Shown here piece after piece: positions 53,114 through 62,928 of a stretch of DNA of 64,000 nt (positions within the stretch are counted from its first letter, which is position 1; each line of letters starts with the position of its first letter). Made by a program: the position numbers and the translations under genes. Below the pieces are notes generated by a model. That model was given only the letters and a program-made list of their open reading frames with translations, was not told the origin of the DNA and searched no databases. Source of the stretch: Nitrospira sp. MA-1 (lineage in GTDB: Bacteria > Nitrospirota > Nitrospiria > Nitrospirales > UBA8639); assembly GCA_032139905.1 (NCBI GenBank), contig JAQJDB010000001.1:117896-181895 (forward strand), written 5' to 3'.

Positions 53114-53471
53114 TGGCGTGTCCTCCGAAAGGCTATTTACGCAAAGTCTATACCCATAGGGTACCTCTGGAATTTTGGTGTTCAACAGTTGAGTCCCACT
53201 AATGGTATTCGTTGGTTCCACACAATTATCAGTCATGTCGGTATCAATAATGTTTGCGCCTTATTGCTGAACACAATCAGCCAGCGTGCGATGATGCACA
53301 GGGGATTATGTGTGAAATGGCACCAGTTTTCAAATTTTGGTCACTATGCATGAAGGCAGAAGCCAGGGGAAATTTGATAGGAACGTAAGGCAAATTGTGA
53401 AAATGAAAATTATTATGACCGGCTTCTGTCTTGTATGGATATTCGATGAAAAATAGTAGAGTGGTATGTTT

Positions 53472-53498
53472 AGGCCTCCATTTCTTGCTTGGAGGCCT
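53472..53498. repeat. Perfect 9-bp inverted repeat
   Basis: AGGCCTCCA (53472-53480) and TGGAGGCCT (53490-53498) form a perfect stem with a 9-base loop, just before the porin remnant. No T-run follows on either strand, so a classical terminator is unlikely. It could be a protein-binding site or a relic of an inserted element. Confidence 0.5.
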
Positions 53499-53512
53499 GT
53501 TAGAGGAAAATC

Positions 53513-54309
53513 TTGCACATGGGACTGAAAATGGATCGCTTGAAAACTGTTTTGCAACAGCTCAATAGGCTTTCTGCTTTGAGGTCGGAATGGCTGGATT
53601 TGAGTGTTGAACGTCGAACGCGTTATGAAACGTTTAATCAAAGTTTTACGAAAGGCACAGCAGAAAGTGATCAGATGGTTGCGCAGCGGACGAGAATTTT
53701 GTTGGGAATTGAGAATATTTGGAACCCTATCCGATTCACACTGAACTCGCAGCTTTTCGGGCTCCTGTGGCTGATCGTGGGCAGGATCACAAACCCAATT
53801 TTGTCGATCATCTGGATATTTTTCAACTCCATCTTGATCTGGTGTACCAGGATTTTTTGTGAACAGGAAGCTCAAGCAGCCTTGAAGTCGGCCGTTTAGT
53901 CATGGATTCTGGAGAAGGGCGTCTCGTGGCTGGGCACCGTTTTGGGAGCTTCACTCCATCATTTGATGGTGTGCAATTGACCCTTGGTGGGGATGAAAGC
54001 TCTGGTTGGGGACTTCGGGCCTTTGTCACGCAACCGGTTCAACGTCATACGGTTAGACCGGATTGGACTAGCCCCATTAGCTACTTTTCCGGTGCGGCGA
54101 TCTCAAGCCGCCATGTCCCGTGGGCTAATGGTGAGTTATATTTGAATGAGTTCCATTATCCTTCCAAAGGGAAAGAGGCCTCTTTCTCCTGGTCCTGCCG
54201 GAACAAGATTGAATTTCGCACAGGGCACACCGTACGAAATCGCACAGAGGAGCTTGCCGGGAAAAGGGAAGCTACGTCGGCCAGGAAAAACCTTGGCAGA
54301 ATAATTTGA
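53513..54309 (+). pseudogene. Decayed alginate-export-like outer-membrane protein
   Basis: Homology to the alginate-export (AlgE-like) beta-barrel family is spread over two frames. The first frame gives SVERRTRYETFNQSF and SDQMVAQRTRILLG, then loses the family pattern near 53745. The second frame continues with APVADRGQDHKPNFVDHL, IFQLHLDLVYQDF, hits a TGA near 53860, and resumes with VGRLVMDSGEGRLVAGHRF and FDGVQLTLG up to 54309. Only part of the barrel remains, and no clear signal peptide is visible. Frameshift, in-frame stop and missing 3' end all point to a pseudogene. It could otherwise reflect sequencing error. Confidence 0.6.
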
Positions 54310-54456
54310 AATGTAAAGGAAAGTCAGAAAGTTTTCTTTGGGACGGACCTTTTTATTTAATGGCATGTAAGTTGCCGATGATGCTTGTGGGGTAATGGAA
54401 AAGCATGTCATTGGGATTTTGGATAGTCAATGAGGGACTAGGCGGAGGCAAGAGGA

Positions 54457-56256
54457 ATGGACCACGTGACTGCGGGTATTCGTGAATATTTCAAAGATTT
54501 TAATTTCAAAGAAAACTTCAAAGGGATTACCAGCAATGTGAGAGGGGATGTGTTGGCGGGGATCACGGTGGCGATGGTGGTGTTGCCCATGGCCCTGGCC
54601 TTTGGTGTAGCTTCCGGGCTCGGGGCGATTGCTGGCATGTGGTCGGCAGTGGCGGCTGGTCTTATTGCGGGTCCATTAAGTGGGTCAGCATGGTCGGTGG
54701 GTGGGCCGACCGGGCCGCTGACGATCCAAATCCTTTCCATGACTCAAACCAATAAGTTGGCTGATGGGAGTCCAGATTTGGTTTTCGTGTTCACGACCGT
54801 TGCCTTAGCGGGCTTTCTTTTAATTGTGATGGGCTTGTTGAAGCTCGGGCAGTTTATCAAGTTTACCCCCTATTCAGTCATTTCGGGATTTATGACGGGT
54901 TTGGGTGTGTTGTACATGCTGCTTCAACTCAACCCATTTTTGGGACTTCCCGGCGTCAAAAGTATCACGTCCGCCATTACGGAATTACCATCTAGTTTGG
55001 CCCATGCATCGCCTGTGGCGATGGGAGTCGGGGTGTTGACCTTACTCATCGTGGTGTATTGGCCAAAAATTTCTCCCGTGACCTGGTTGCCTGGTCCATT
55101 GATTGGATTATTGGCAGGTACGGTCACAACCGTCGTGTTCGGGTTGGACATCCCGAAAATAGGAGATATCCCCACCGGCTTACCTGAACTGTATATTCCT
55201 GATCTCACGCTATTGGAAAAAGCTTTTGTCCCGGCTGCGGCTTTGGCTGGATTATGTGTATTCGATAGTCTCCTGACCTGTCTCATCGTAGATAATATGA
55301 CTGGCACTCATCACAACAGTGACCGGGAATTGGTTGCTCAGGGATCAGCCAATCTCTTCTCAGGTTTGGTTGGAGGATTAGGTGGAGCCACGAATACCAT
55401 GCCTTGTGTCGTGAATATCCAGAGCGGGGCACGAACCAGGTTGTCCTCTGTCACAATGGGACTTGTCCTGCTTTCCTTTATTCTCGGTCTGGGTTCTCTG
55501 GCTGCCTCCATCCCTCTTTCCGCTTTGGCGGGGATCCTCCTCAAAGCCGGCTATGACATTCTGGATATGCGAGTGCTCCCTGTCGTCAGAAGATTGCCCA
55601 CGTCTGATTTGATGGTGTTTGGACTCGTGGTCTTAATGACCGTATTTTGGAATCTGCTGTCCGCCATGGCAATGGGACTCGCAGTGGCCTTTTTCCGTTT
55701 CGTGAAGGATCAGTCCGATCGCTATAAGGCGGATCTCAGCCAACGCGATGAGGATGTAAAACAGGAAGAAGAAGACCTCATTTTTTCCTTCGCCAGGGAC
55801 TATGCCAGGAAGATCAGTCAGAATGGGGTCAATATAGGCGAGCTTAGCGGTCGTTTTGAACATATCGTTCGTGATCGGCTTATCATCGTACGTCCCCACG
55901 GTCCCTTATTTTTCGGTGCGATTGATTGGCTGAATGAGACAGTGGAACATCTTGACGGCAAAGATGTGCTCATTATTCGTTGCAAATGGTTGGATGAATT
56001 GGATTTATCCGGTGCCTATGCATTAGGAGATTTAATTGAAGCGGCCAACTGTCGCGGGGTGGCGGTATTGACCGCTGGCATGTCCCCTCGAACCCGACAG
56101 GTTCTTGCCGATTTAAATGAGCTTTCCAGGTTGAAAGAAGATTATATTTGCACACATTTCAATGAGGCCCTGGATATCGCAATGCAGATCGTGGAAAAGA
56201 AGGCAGGTGACGCTGGGCCACAGGCCCACAAAGAACCAGTACTGGCATTCAGTTAG
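54457..56256 (+). CDS. SulP-family anion transporter with STAS domain (copy 2)
   Basis: A 599-aa SulP carrier. Membrane core about residues 30-425 with GITVAMVVLPMALAFGVASGLG (read as VAMVVLPMALAFGVASG), VGGPTGPLTIQIL and DRELVAQGSANLFSGLVGGLGG. A charged linker (RDEDVKQEEEDL) leads to a STAS domain at about 470-580 (VLIIRCKWLDELDLSGAYAL). It differs clearly from copy 1 at 48000, so it is not a recent duplicate. Sulfate or bicarbonate are the family substrates. It stands alone on the plus strand, after the porin remnant. Confidence 0.9.
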   Translation: MDHVTAGIREYFKDFNFKENFKGITSNVRGDVLAGITVAMVVLPMALAFGVASGLGAIAGMWSAVAAGLIAGPLSGSAWSVGGPTGPLTIQILSMTQTNKLADGSPDLVFVFTTVALAGFLLIVMGLLKLGQFIKFTPYSVISGFMTGLGVLYMLLQLNPFLGLPGVKSITSAITELPSSLAHASPVAMGVGVLTLLIVVYWPKISPVTWLPGPLIGLLAGTVTTVVFGLDIPKIGDIPTGLPELYIPDLTLLEKAFVPAAALAGLCVFDSLLTCLIVDNMTGTHHNSDRELVAQGSANLFSGLVGGLGGATNTMPCVVNIQSGARTRLSSVTMGLVLLSFILGLGSLAASIPLSALAGILLKAGYDILDMRVLPVVRRLPTSDLMVFGLVVLMTVFWNLLSAMAMGLAVAFFRFVKDQSDRYKADLSQRDEDVKQEEEDLIFSFARDYARKISQNGVNIGELSGRFEHIVRDRLIIVRPHGPLFFGAIDWLNETVEHLDGKDVLIIRCKWLDELDLSGAYALGDLIEAANCRGVAVLTAGMSPRTRQVLADLNELSRLKEDYICTHFNEALDIAMQIVEKKAGDAGPQAHKEPVLAFS

Positions 56257-56672
56257 AAAACGGTTATGTTCTCTCCCCAACAAACCGGGCGAGATTTGTA
56301 AATATGACATTCCGCTTCCTTCGTGTATTTGAACAAAGTTTTCTCGACCATGCTGCGAATTGGTATAAGGGGATTTTTTTGAAAGTGTCTTATCGGGTTC
56401 ATTGTACGGCTTTTCCCGCCATTTATTTTCGTTTGTGATCACAGACTGTTCCAATCCGACCATGCCATTTTTATTCGTTAGTTGGAGTCCGCCGATCTGT
56501 CAACTTGTTCAGAAACTAGACTCTGCATACGGGAATTATCCTGAGCTGGACAGATCTCATAATGAGATTAGACAGGCTATTGGGGTATAGTGGATTGGGC
56601 TCGATGAGGTAGGACAGGTCTGTTAGGGGAGAAGGCTTGAAGGGACCGCAAGACGGGTTTTGAGGATTACCA
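56257..56672. other. Intergenic region
   Basis: About 415 bases with no supportable gene. The GAGGATTACC ribosome-binding site of the kinase gene ends the stretch. I see no terminator for the SulP gene. Confidence 0.35.
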
Positions 56673-58598
56673 ATGTCTCTCAATAAATTATTTTTAAATC
56701 TTCCGATTGCCAAGAAACTCCTTTTAGTCTCGGGTGTCCCGGTTTTGGCCGTCTTAATTTTGAGCCTGGTGACCTATAGGAGTGTGCAGACTTTTTCGCT
56801 GGATGAAGACCGCCTCAATGATGTGTATCATGTGCAAAGCGCGTCATCTGAATATATGCGATTGGTTGTGGATCTCGAAACCGGATTTCGCGGTTTTATT
56901 CTGACCCAACAAACTCCGTTTTTACAGCCCTATCTGGCAGCCAGACAACGGGTGATGTTACTGGGGAATTCCTTGAGACAAATGGTGGAGCCGATTGAGG
57001 ACCAACGACAGTTAATAGAATCTGTTCAAAAAATGATCGGCCAATTAATGAACGACAAAGATCGGATTATTGAACGGGTCAAAGCGGGGCACCCGGAGGA
57101 GGCCATGAACTATGTGGAGAGCGAGAAAGGTCGCACGCTCATGCTCGCGATTCGTGAAGAGATGGCTCGCTTTGATCGGCGGGAGGTCATGCAACTGCAA
57201 AAGGCACTTGGGAGTAGCGCCGCAGACCGGGCCGCCCTGATGGGAGTGGTTGTGTGGGGAGGGTCGTTGGCGTTGATTTTATTGTTGGTCCCTCTTCATC
57301 TCATTGCGCGTTCTATTACCGGTCCTTTAACCACTTTGGTCAAGGCCGTGGAAAATGTTTCAGGTGGGACCATCCCGAGTATTCCAGTTTTCCAAAGAGA
57401 CGATGAAATTGGCGAATTGACGAAAGTCATGCAGACAATGGGCACTCAAATCCGAAATCATATCCGCCGTATCGAACAGTCGGAACAGGAACTCCGAACG
57501 CTGAACCATGATTTAACCTCTTCGGAGGCCAAATATCGAGGAATAGTGGATTATGCGCCTATCGGGATATTCACGGCAAAAGAAGTCCACCTGATTTTTA
57601 GCAACCGGCAGAATTGGATTCTAGCCGGCAGGAGTTCCGATGAGGTGTTGGATCCCGAACACATGTGGGAGGCCATTCATCCGGATGATCGGGAGGGTGT
57701 GCGCGAGACGTTTCAAGATGCCTGTCATCAGGGGGAGCCTTTTGAACGGGTCTTTCGCTTTCTGCATCCGGATGGAACTGTTCGAAAGGTCTTATGTCGG
57801 GCGGTACCGATTCAGGACGAAGGTGGTCAGACGATGGTATACCAAGGGTTTAACGTGGATATCACGGCTTTAGAGCATATGCGTGCAAAGCTGAACCGAT
57901 CTGAACGATTGGCGACGTTGGGCCAAATGGCTGCAGGTATTGCCCATGAGATTCGGAATCCGCTTGTGGGTATTGGGTCAACCACGACGTTGCTGATGGA
58001 TGATTTTCCTGAGGGTGATTCACGGCATGATGATCTTGTGACGATTCTCAAGGAAACCCGTCGATTGGACCGCATTGTAAATCAAATCGTTGACTTTGCG
58101 CGGCCAAGAGATTTGCTTCCCGTGACCTTTCAACTGAAAGATCTGGTTCTGGAATCTTTGCAGGTGCTCAATGAACCAATAAAACAAAAGAACATTCAGG
58201 TCGAATTTCATCCGTCAGCCAATTTGGACACCATCCAGGCTGATCGAGATCAACTCAAGCAAGTGTTGCTCAATGTGATTCAAAATGCCGTTGAGGCAAT
58301 GTCGGATGGGGGAAGTCTTTGTCTTTCCATTGAAGAGGAAAGCATCGAACGGAAACCTGGGCTTCGTCTTAAAGTTAAAGATAATGGAACGGGAATCAGT
58401 CCAGGCGCCCTTCCTCGAATTTTCGAGCCATTTTTCACAATTGGCAAAAATCGCGGTACCGGACTGGGATTGCCTATTTGTCGGAATATCATCGAAGCCC
58501 ATGGAGGCGAAATTCATGCAGAAAGTCAGTCAGGACTGGGGACCACTATGACATGGTGGCTTCCTTGCGTTTGCCAACCCCAACTCCCAACGGTGTAA
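56673..58598 (+). CDS. CHASE3-HAMP-PAS histidine kinase, NtrB-like
   Basis: A 641-aa sensor kinase. Two transmembrane helices (about 16-35 and 191-211) enclose a CHASE3-like periplasmic domain with DLETGFRGFILT (about 68-79). HAMP (about 212-265), PAS (about 285-400), HisKA with GIAHEIRNPL (His425) and an ATPase domain (VLLNVIQNAVEAM, DNGTGI, GTGLGLPICRN) follow. The NtrB-like HisKA fits the NtrC-family regulator gene that begins three bases after the stop. Because the two NtrC-type proteins in this window are close paralogues, the kinase may also act on the one at 51310. Confidence 0.93.
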   Translation: MSLNKLFLNLPIAKKLLLVSGVPVLAVLILSLVTYRSVQTFSLDEDRLNDVYHVQSASSEYMRLVVDLETGFRGFILTQQTPFLQPYLAARQRVMLLGNSLRQMVEPIEDQRQLIESVQKMIGQLMNDKDRIIERVKAGHPEEAMNYVESEKGRTLMLAIREEMARFDRREVMQLQKALGSSAADRAALMGVVVWGGSLALILLLVPLHLIARSITGPLTTLVKAVENVSGGTIPSIPVFQRDDEIGELTKVMQTMGTQIRNHIRRIEQSEQELRTLNHDLTSSEAKYRGIVDYAPIGIFTAKEVHLIFSNRQNWILAGRSSDEVLDPEHMWEAIHPDDREGVRETFQDACHQGEPFERVFRFLHPDGTVRKVLCRAVPIQDEGGQTMVYQGFNVDITALEHMRAKLNRSERLATLGQMAAGIAHEIRNPLVGIGSTTTLLMDDFPEGDSRHDDLVTILKETRRLDRIVNQIVDFARPRDLLPVTFQLKDLVLESLQVLNEPIKQKNIQVEFHPSANLDTIQADRDQLKQVLLNVIQNAVEAMSDGGSLCLSIEEESIERKPGLRLKVKDNGTGISPGALPRIFEPFFTIGKNRGTGLGLPICRNIIEAHGGEIHAESQSGLGTTMTWWLPCVCQPQLPTV

Positions 58599-58601
58599 CC
58601 A

Positions 58602-59990
58602 ATGCGCGCCAATATTTTTGTCACGGATGATGATGATGTAGTTCGCCAAGCCATCAGCCGACGGCTCGCGAAGCGACACCATCAAGTTCGGAGTTTTGCG
58701 TCGGGAGAAGCCTTATTGGAAGCTCTTGACCATGATATCCCTGATCTGATTTTGTTGGACTTGAAAATGGCCGGATTAAGCGGGCTGGAGACTCTCAAGA
58801 ATATTCGTGCCAAATCTCAGCAAGCCTTGGTCATTCTCCTTACGGCCTATGGCACGGTTGAAGAGGCAGTGGAAGCCATTAAACTCGGGGCCTATGATTT
58901 TCTGATTAAAAGCGTCGATTTCTCCAGCGTGGAGCCCGTGATCGATCGAGCATTGGACTATCTGAGTCTCCGTCGCCGTATCGACTTTGAAACGCAGGAT
59001 AGGCCAGGCCGATATGCCTTAAACGGTTTGATTTCCAATAGCCCTAGTATGAAAGAATTGGTTGGACAAATTCAGGAAATGGCCAAAAATCTGAAAACGA
59101 CCGTGCTCCTCTTTGGAGAAACCGGAACAGGTAAAGAATTTGTCGCACGAGTGCTCCACCATAATGGTCCTCGGGACAAAGGTCCGTTTGTGGGAGTGAA
59201 CTGTACAGCCATTCCTCAGGAATTATTTGAAAGTGAGTTGTTTGGCTATGAACGCGGGGCTTTCACGGGGGCAAACCAGCGCAAACTCGGCCTCTGTGAG
59301 CAGGCCGAAGGCGGGACTCTCTTTTTAGATGAGATTGGAGACCTCAATCCCTCAATGCAAGCCAAATTGCTTCGAGTTTTACAGGAACGTTCGTTTAAGC
59401 GGTTGGGGGGGCAAGAAGATATTGATGTGGATTTTCGTCTGATTGCGGCCACCAATCGGGATTTGCGCAAAGATGTGACGCAAGGCAGATTTCGGGAGGA
59501 CTTGTTTTTTCGGCTGAATGTGGTGTCAATGACTCTCCCACCATTACGGAACCGAACAGAGGATATTATCCCGCTGGCTCTAGCGACGTTAATTCGACAA
59601 AGCAGCGAACTTGGTAAAGAGGTCACGGCGATTGAGCCAGAGGCCCAACGGCTGTTGGAACGCTATCCGTATCCGGGAAATATTCGTGAACTCGAAAATA
59701 TTATGGAGCGTGCGACTATTTTTTGTCGTGGGAAAAGCTTGACGGAAGGGGATCTGCCTCGTGAAGTTCATGAAGAGGCACGTTCCTCAGTCAATGCGGT
59801 CGCTCGAGGGGATCAGCAGGTTGTTCGCATGGAAATGATTCTTGGGGAACAAACCCTTGCGGCCATTGAAAGTGATTTAATTGAGGAAGTCATGCGATTG
59901 TCTGATTATAATAAAAGTCTCGCTGCCAAATATCTTGGCATTACCCGCTTTGCTTTGGACCGTCGCCTCAAAAAAATTCCCGAGTCTTGA
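58602..59990 (+). CDS. NtrC-family sigma-54 activator, intact
   Basis: A 462-aa response regulator: receiver (TDDDD, Asp53, Lys103), AAA+ domain with Walker A GETGTGKE (172-179), GAFTGA (219-224), Walker B FLDE, sensor I AATNRD and arginine fingers Arg298 and Arg304 in FREDLFFRL, then a Fis-type helix-turn-helix (SLAAKYLGITRFALDRRLKK, given here in part: AAKYLGITRFALDRRL). All parts needed to activate sigma-54 RNA polymerase are present. Cotranscribed with its kinase (three-base gap). Gapless paralogue of the finger-less protein at 51310. Confidence 0.94.
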   Translation: MRANIFVTDDDDVVRQAISRRLAKRHHQVRSFASGEALLEALDHDIPDLILLDLKMAGLSGLETLKNIRAKSQQALVILLTAYGTVEEAVEAIKLGAYDFLIKSVDFSSVEPVIDRALDYLSLRRRIDFETQDRPGRYALNGLISNSPSMKELVGQIQEMAKNLKTTVLLFGETGTGKEFVARVLHHNGPRDKGPFVGVNCTAIPQELFESELFGYERGAFTGANQRKLGLCEQAEGGTLFLDEIGDLNPSMQAKLLRVLQERSFKRLGGQEDIDVDFRLIAATNRDLRKDVTQGRFREDLFFRLNVVSMTLPPLRNRTEDIIPLALATLIRQSSELGKEVTAIEPEAQRLLERYPYPGNIRELENIMERATIFCRGKSLTEGDLPREVHEEARSSVNAVARGDQQVVRMEMILGEQTLAAIESDLIEEVMRLSDYNKSLAAKYLGITRFALDRRLKKIPES

Positions 59991-60063
59991 TCTCCCCTGT
60001 TGTTACCTGAGGTAGCCCTTCCATGATGATGGTCGAGTGTTTGTCTTCCAAGAACGTGTAGCT

Positions 60064-60086
60064 GTCCTGAAGTGTTTCTTCAGGAC
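60064..60086. repeat. Perfect 9-bp inverted repeat between convergent genes
   Basis: GTCCTGAAG (60064-60072), loop TGTTT, CTTCAGGAC (60078-60086). It lies between the end of the NtrC gene (+) and the end of the 31-aa gene (-). The stem is stable, but neither side has a good T-run, so it may be a weak bidirectional terminator. Confidence 0.5.
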
Positions 60087-60106
60087 AAATTGGATACCAT
60101 CTTTGT

Positions 60107-60202
60107 TCACAGAGAGAAGGGGCCATCCCTAAGATGATTTTTTCGATTTTTTAGAAGAACAACGATGCCAATGATTCCAATCAACAGAGCCAATCCTCCC
60201 AT
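60107..60202 (-). CDS. Small membrane protein, 31 aa
   Basis: A 31-aa protein: MGGLALLIGIIGIVVLLK forms a transmembrane helix, followed by a basic tail (NRKNHLRDGPFSL). AAAAGGAGAATAGCAAG before the ATG at 60202 is a near-perfect ribosome-binding site, which sets the start; a longer frame to 60292 has none. Glycine-rich hydrophobic helices of this size occur in small membrane regulators and type I toxins. No partner is obvious. Transcribed toward the NtrC gene. Confidence 0.6.
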   Translation of the reverse strand: MGGLALLIGIIGIVVLLKNRKNHLRDGPFSL

Positions 60203-60593
60203 CTTGCTATTCTCCTTTTCTGATTCCGTTGCTTCTCTGTATTTTTGCTCGCTATCTGTGTCTTGTCGGGCAAAGAACTGTGTCCCGACCAATTCTTAAC
60301 TAACTTGTTCCTATCCTTCCTGTTTTTTGGGGAATCGTTAAGGTGTCTGTTTAAGCAAGTATGCTGGATGCCATGAGTGATGGAATCTGGCAGCCAGATT
60401 TATTGCTAAGGAACATGCGTCACAGTATTCAGATGATGAGCGCGCAAGGCGGTTGAAAAAACTTTGGAGACCAAGTGTATCCTTGCTCGTGGTCCATATG
60501 TTGTTTATTAGTCTGAAGGCTTGAGGTTGAAAAGCGTTGTGGCTAAAGCAAACCGCTGGTAGAATTGGGTGCTCATGAAAATCGCCATCACTC
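60203..60593. other. Intergenic region between divergent genes
   Basis: About 390 bases upstream of both the 31-aa gene and priA. No gene or strong regulatory motif can be supported. A near-match to a sigma-54 element on the minus strand near 60270 has the wrong spacing. Confidence 0.35.
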
Positions 60594-62915
60594 ATGCTTG
60601 CTGACGTGGTCCTGCCGGGCAGGCGTTTCCAGGTCTTCACTTATCAAGTCCCCCCCCATCTGCTTTCCCTGCTTCATGTGGGAAGCTCCGTGGTCGTGCC
60701 TTTAGGCTCTGCTGTCGTTTCTGGAGTGGTGGTCACCATCTTTGAGGCCAAAAGCTCTTCTTCCCTCCAATCTCAATTCCGTCATAAACCCCTTCGCGAC
60801 ATTCTTTCGTTGGAGGGCGATGTCGGGAGCAGTCCTTTGGAACACAACCTTATTCGGTTGGTTGAAAAAATTTCAGATTATTATCTGGCTCCTTTTTCCG
60901 CATGTTTGCGGCTGATTGTTCCCCCACATTCGATACAAGTGATGAGGCGTTTAATCCTAACCGACGATGGTCGTCAGGCTTTGTTGGACAGGTCGTTGCC
61001 ATCTGATGTCCAGTTGGTCCTTCGAAAGTTAGAGCGGGCTCCCAGGGGATTACTCCGATCCTCTCTTATACGAACAATGAACAATGTTCCAGCTTTTCTG
61101 ACTCGTGCGAAAAAGAATGGATGGATTACTGAACAGACGATCATGTCCTCGGGGTCCAAGGGGCCAAGTCCGGTCCGGGGAATCAGTGCCGGAAGAAAGC
61201 CGGTGCCTTCTATTATCCGAGGGTTATTTGATTCTCCTGAAGAAGAAGCTAGGGAACTGCCGGAATCTGCCCGACGAATGGAGTCCAGTTCCTTTCACGA
61301 CATCCGGATATGGAAGGATCTGGTGTCTGCCGTGCAGTCCGGTAGTTTTCAGGAGGTGCCTGTTGTGGGATCGGAATCCGTCCGACAGGATCTGTTATTG
61401 AAATTGATTCAGACCATTATAGATCAGGGCCGTCGTGTGCTCATTCTTGCTCCCGAAGTGCAGGAAGTCGAAATCCTTGGGGAACAGGTTCGATTCCGGG
61501 GGAGGATTCAGGTTGAGATCTATCATGGCCATCTTTCGACAATGGTTCGTGCTGCTCGATGGGAACGGATTCGACAGGGTGATGTACAGGTCGTGGTGGG
61601 GACTCGATCTGCGCTATTCCTGCCTATTCCAAATTTGGGGCTCATTTGGGTCAATCAAGAGGAGAGTTCGTCCTTTAAGGATGAGCATCTTCCGTATTTT
61701 CATGCTCGGGACGTTGCGCGAATGCGAGGCGATTGTGAGCAGGCGCTCGTGGTCTATGGTTCGACGCGGCCTTCTTTGGAACTATATGGACGTTTCCCCG
61801 AGCAGGTCGGTGAGGCACTGGAAGGCCCATCACAGCAGATTCCTCAGGTGGAAATGGTCGATTTACGCACTTTACCTTATGAGACCATTCTATCTCCGGT
61901 TTTACTTTCCAGGATGACTCAGACCTTGAAGGAGGGCGAGCAACTTATTTTACTTCTCAATCGCAAGGGGTTTTCCGGTGCCCTGGTGTGCCGAGATTGT
62001 GGGAAGACTCCGATCTGTCCCACTTGCGGAGTTCCAATGAAACTCTATCAGCGTCCTTCACGTTTGGTGTGTACCTACTGTGATGGAATCGGACCAACTC
62101 CTGAAATCTGTCCCACTTGCCATGGCAGGGTGTTTCGATTTTCTGGTACGGGAACCCAGCGATTGGAGGATGAGGTGACTCGTCTTTTTCCGGATGTTTC
62201 TGTCGCCCGGTTCGATCGGGAGAATGTGAAAACTCCCGAAGTGGCCGATGCGATCTTGCGCCAATTCCGGCAACGAAAGATTGGAGTATTGATTGGGACG
62301 GAATTTTTGGTTCATCAGTCAAATCCACCCATGGCTCCGGTGATTGGGTTCCCTCAAGCCGATCTTGGGCTCCATATTCCTGACTTTCGATCAGCCGAAC
62401 GAACGTTTCAGATGCTGTCGAGGGCTTTCACCTTGGCCCGGAATGGGCAGGAGCCAGGGGAAGTGATTCTACAAACCAGAATCCCGGATCATCATGTACA
62501 TACTGCTATTGGGCACCATCGTCCCAGAATGTTTTATGACCACGAACTGCAGTTGCGTAACCTACTAGGATATCCCCCGGCTACCCATGTGATCTTGGTG
62601 GTTGTAACTGGGGAACAGAAGCCACGCGTTCAAAGGGTTGTGGATTTTCTGCAGCAACGATTGAAAGCTTTTGAAGCGAGAAGAGTTCCTTGTGCAGAGG
62701 GGAAGGGGATCATCGGAGCATCAATGATCTTGGGGCCGATGGTATCTAAGAAACCCGGGCGGATTAAAAAAAATCGCGTACTTTTTTTGATCAAAACGGA
62801 TGATTTATCGGAAGCACAGCGAGGCCTTCGAGCCATACAGCTGGAGTATGAAGCGGAATTTCACAAAGATCCTGTGATCGTTGAATTCAATGTTGACCCC
62901 ATGGACATCCAGTAG
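60594..62915 (+). CDS. priA: Primosomal protein N' (PriA) homologue without helicase ATPase motifs
   Basis: PriA normally restarts stalled replication forks as a 3'-5' helicase. This 773-aa homologue keeps the N-terminal DNA-binding domain (about 1-105), GTRSALFLPIPNLGLI, HARDVARMR, and the eight-cysteine zinc-binding insert (about 465-512: CRDCGKTPICPTCG, CTYCDG, CPTC). The ATPase motifs are gone: Walker A (GVTGSGKT in others) reads VGSESVRQD at about 257-265, the DEEH box reads NQEES at about 352, and motif VI (QVAGRAGR) reads SRAFTLARN at about 609. It may act as a structural loader, as proposed for actinobacterial PriA. Confidence 0.88.
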   Translation: MLADVVLPGRRFQVFTYQVPPHLLSLLHVGSSVVVPLGSAVVSGVVVTIFEAKSSSSLQSQFRHKPLRDILSLEGDVGSSPLEHNLIRLVEKISDYYLAPFSACLRLIVPPHSIQVMRRLILTDDGRQALLDRSLPSDVQLVLRKLERAPRGLLRSSLIRTMNNVPAFLTRAKKNGWITEQTIMSSGSKGPSPVRGISAGRKPVPSIIRGLFDSPEEEARELPESARRMESSSFHDIRIWKDLVSAVQSGSFQEVPVVGSESVRQDLLLKLIQTIIDQGRRVLILAPEVQEVEILGEQVRFRGRIQVEIYHGHLSTMVRAARWERIRQGDVQVVVGTRSALFLPIPNLGLIWVNQEESSSFKDEHLPYFHARDVARMRGDCEQALVVYGSTRPSLELYGRFPEQVGEALEGPSQQIPQVEMVDLRTLPYETILSPVLLSRMTQTLKEGEQLILLLNRKGFSGALVCRDCGKTPICPTCGVPMKLYQRPSRLVCTYCDGIGPTPEICPTCHGRVFRFSGTGTQRLEDEVTRLFPDVSVARFDRENVKTPEVADAILRQFRQRKIGVLIGTEFLVHQSNPPMAPVIGFPQADLGLHIPDFRSAERTFQMLSRAFTLARNGQEPGEVILQTRIPDHHVHTAIGHHRPRMFYDHELQLRNLLGYPPATHVILVVVTGEQKPRVQRVVDFLQQRLKAFEARRVPCAEGKGIIGASMILGPMVSKKPGRIKKNRVLFLIKTDDLSEAQRGLRAIQLEYEAEFHKDPVIVEFNVDPMDIQ

Positions 62916-62928
62916 CAACGGGTTGGTC

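Noticed and set aside
53141..53156. Possible minus-strand sigma-54 element before the 42-aa gene
   Set aside because: The -24 box is poor and the leader would be too short for a normal ribosome-binding site.
53318..53333. TGGCAC sequence as sigma-54 promoter
   Set aside because: The -12 position reads TTCA, lacking the required GC.
53330..53875. Minus-strand frame of 181 codons
   Set aside because: Antisense to the porin remnant, whose plus-strand pieces match a known family; no good start or motif on the minus strand.
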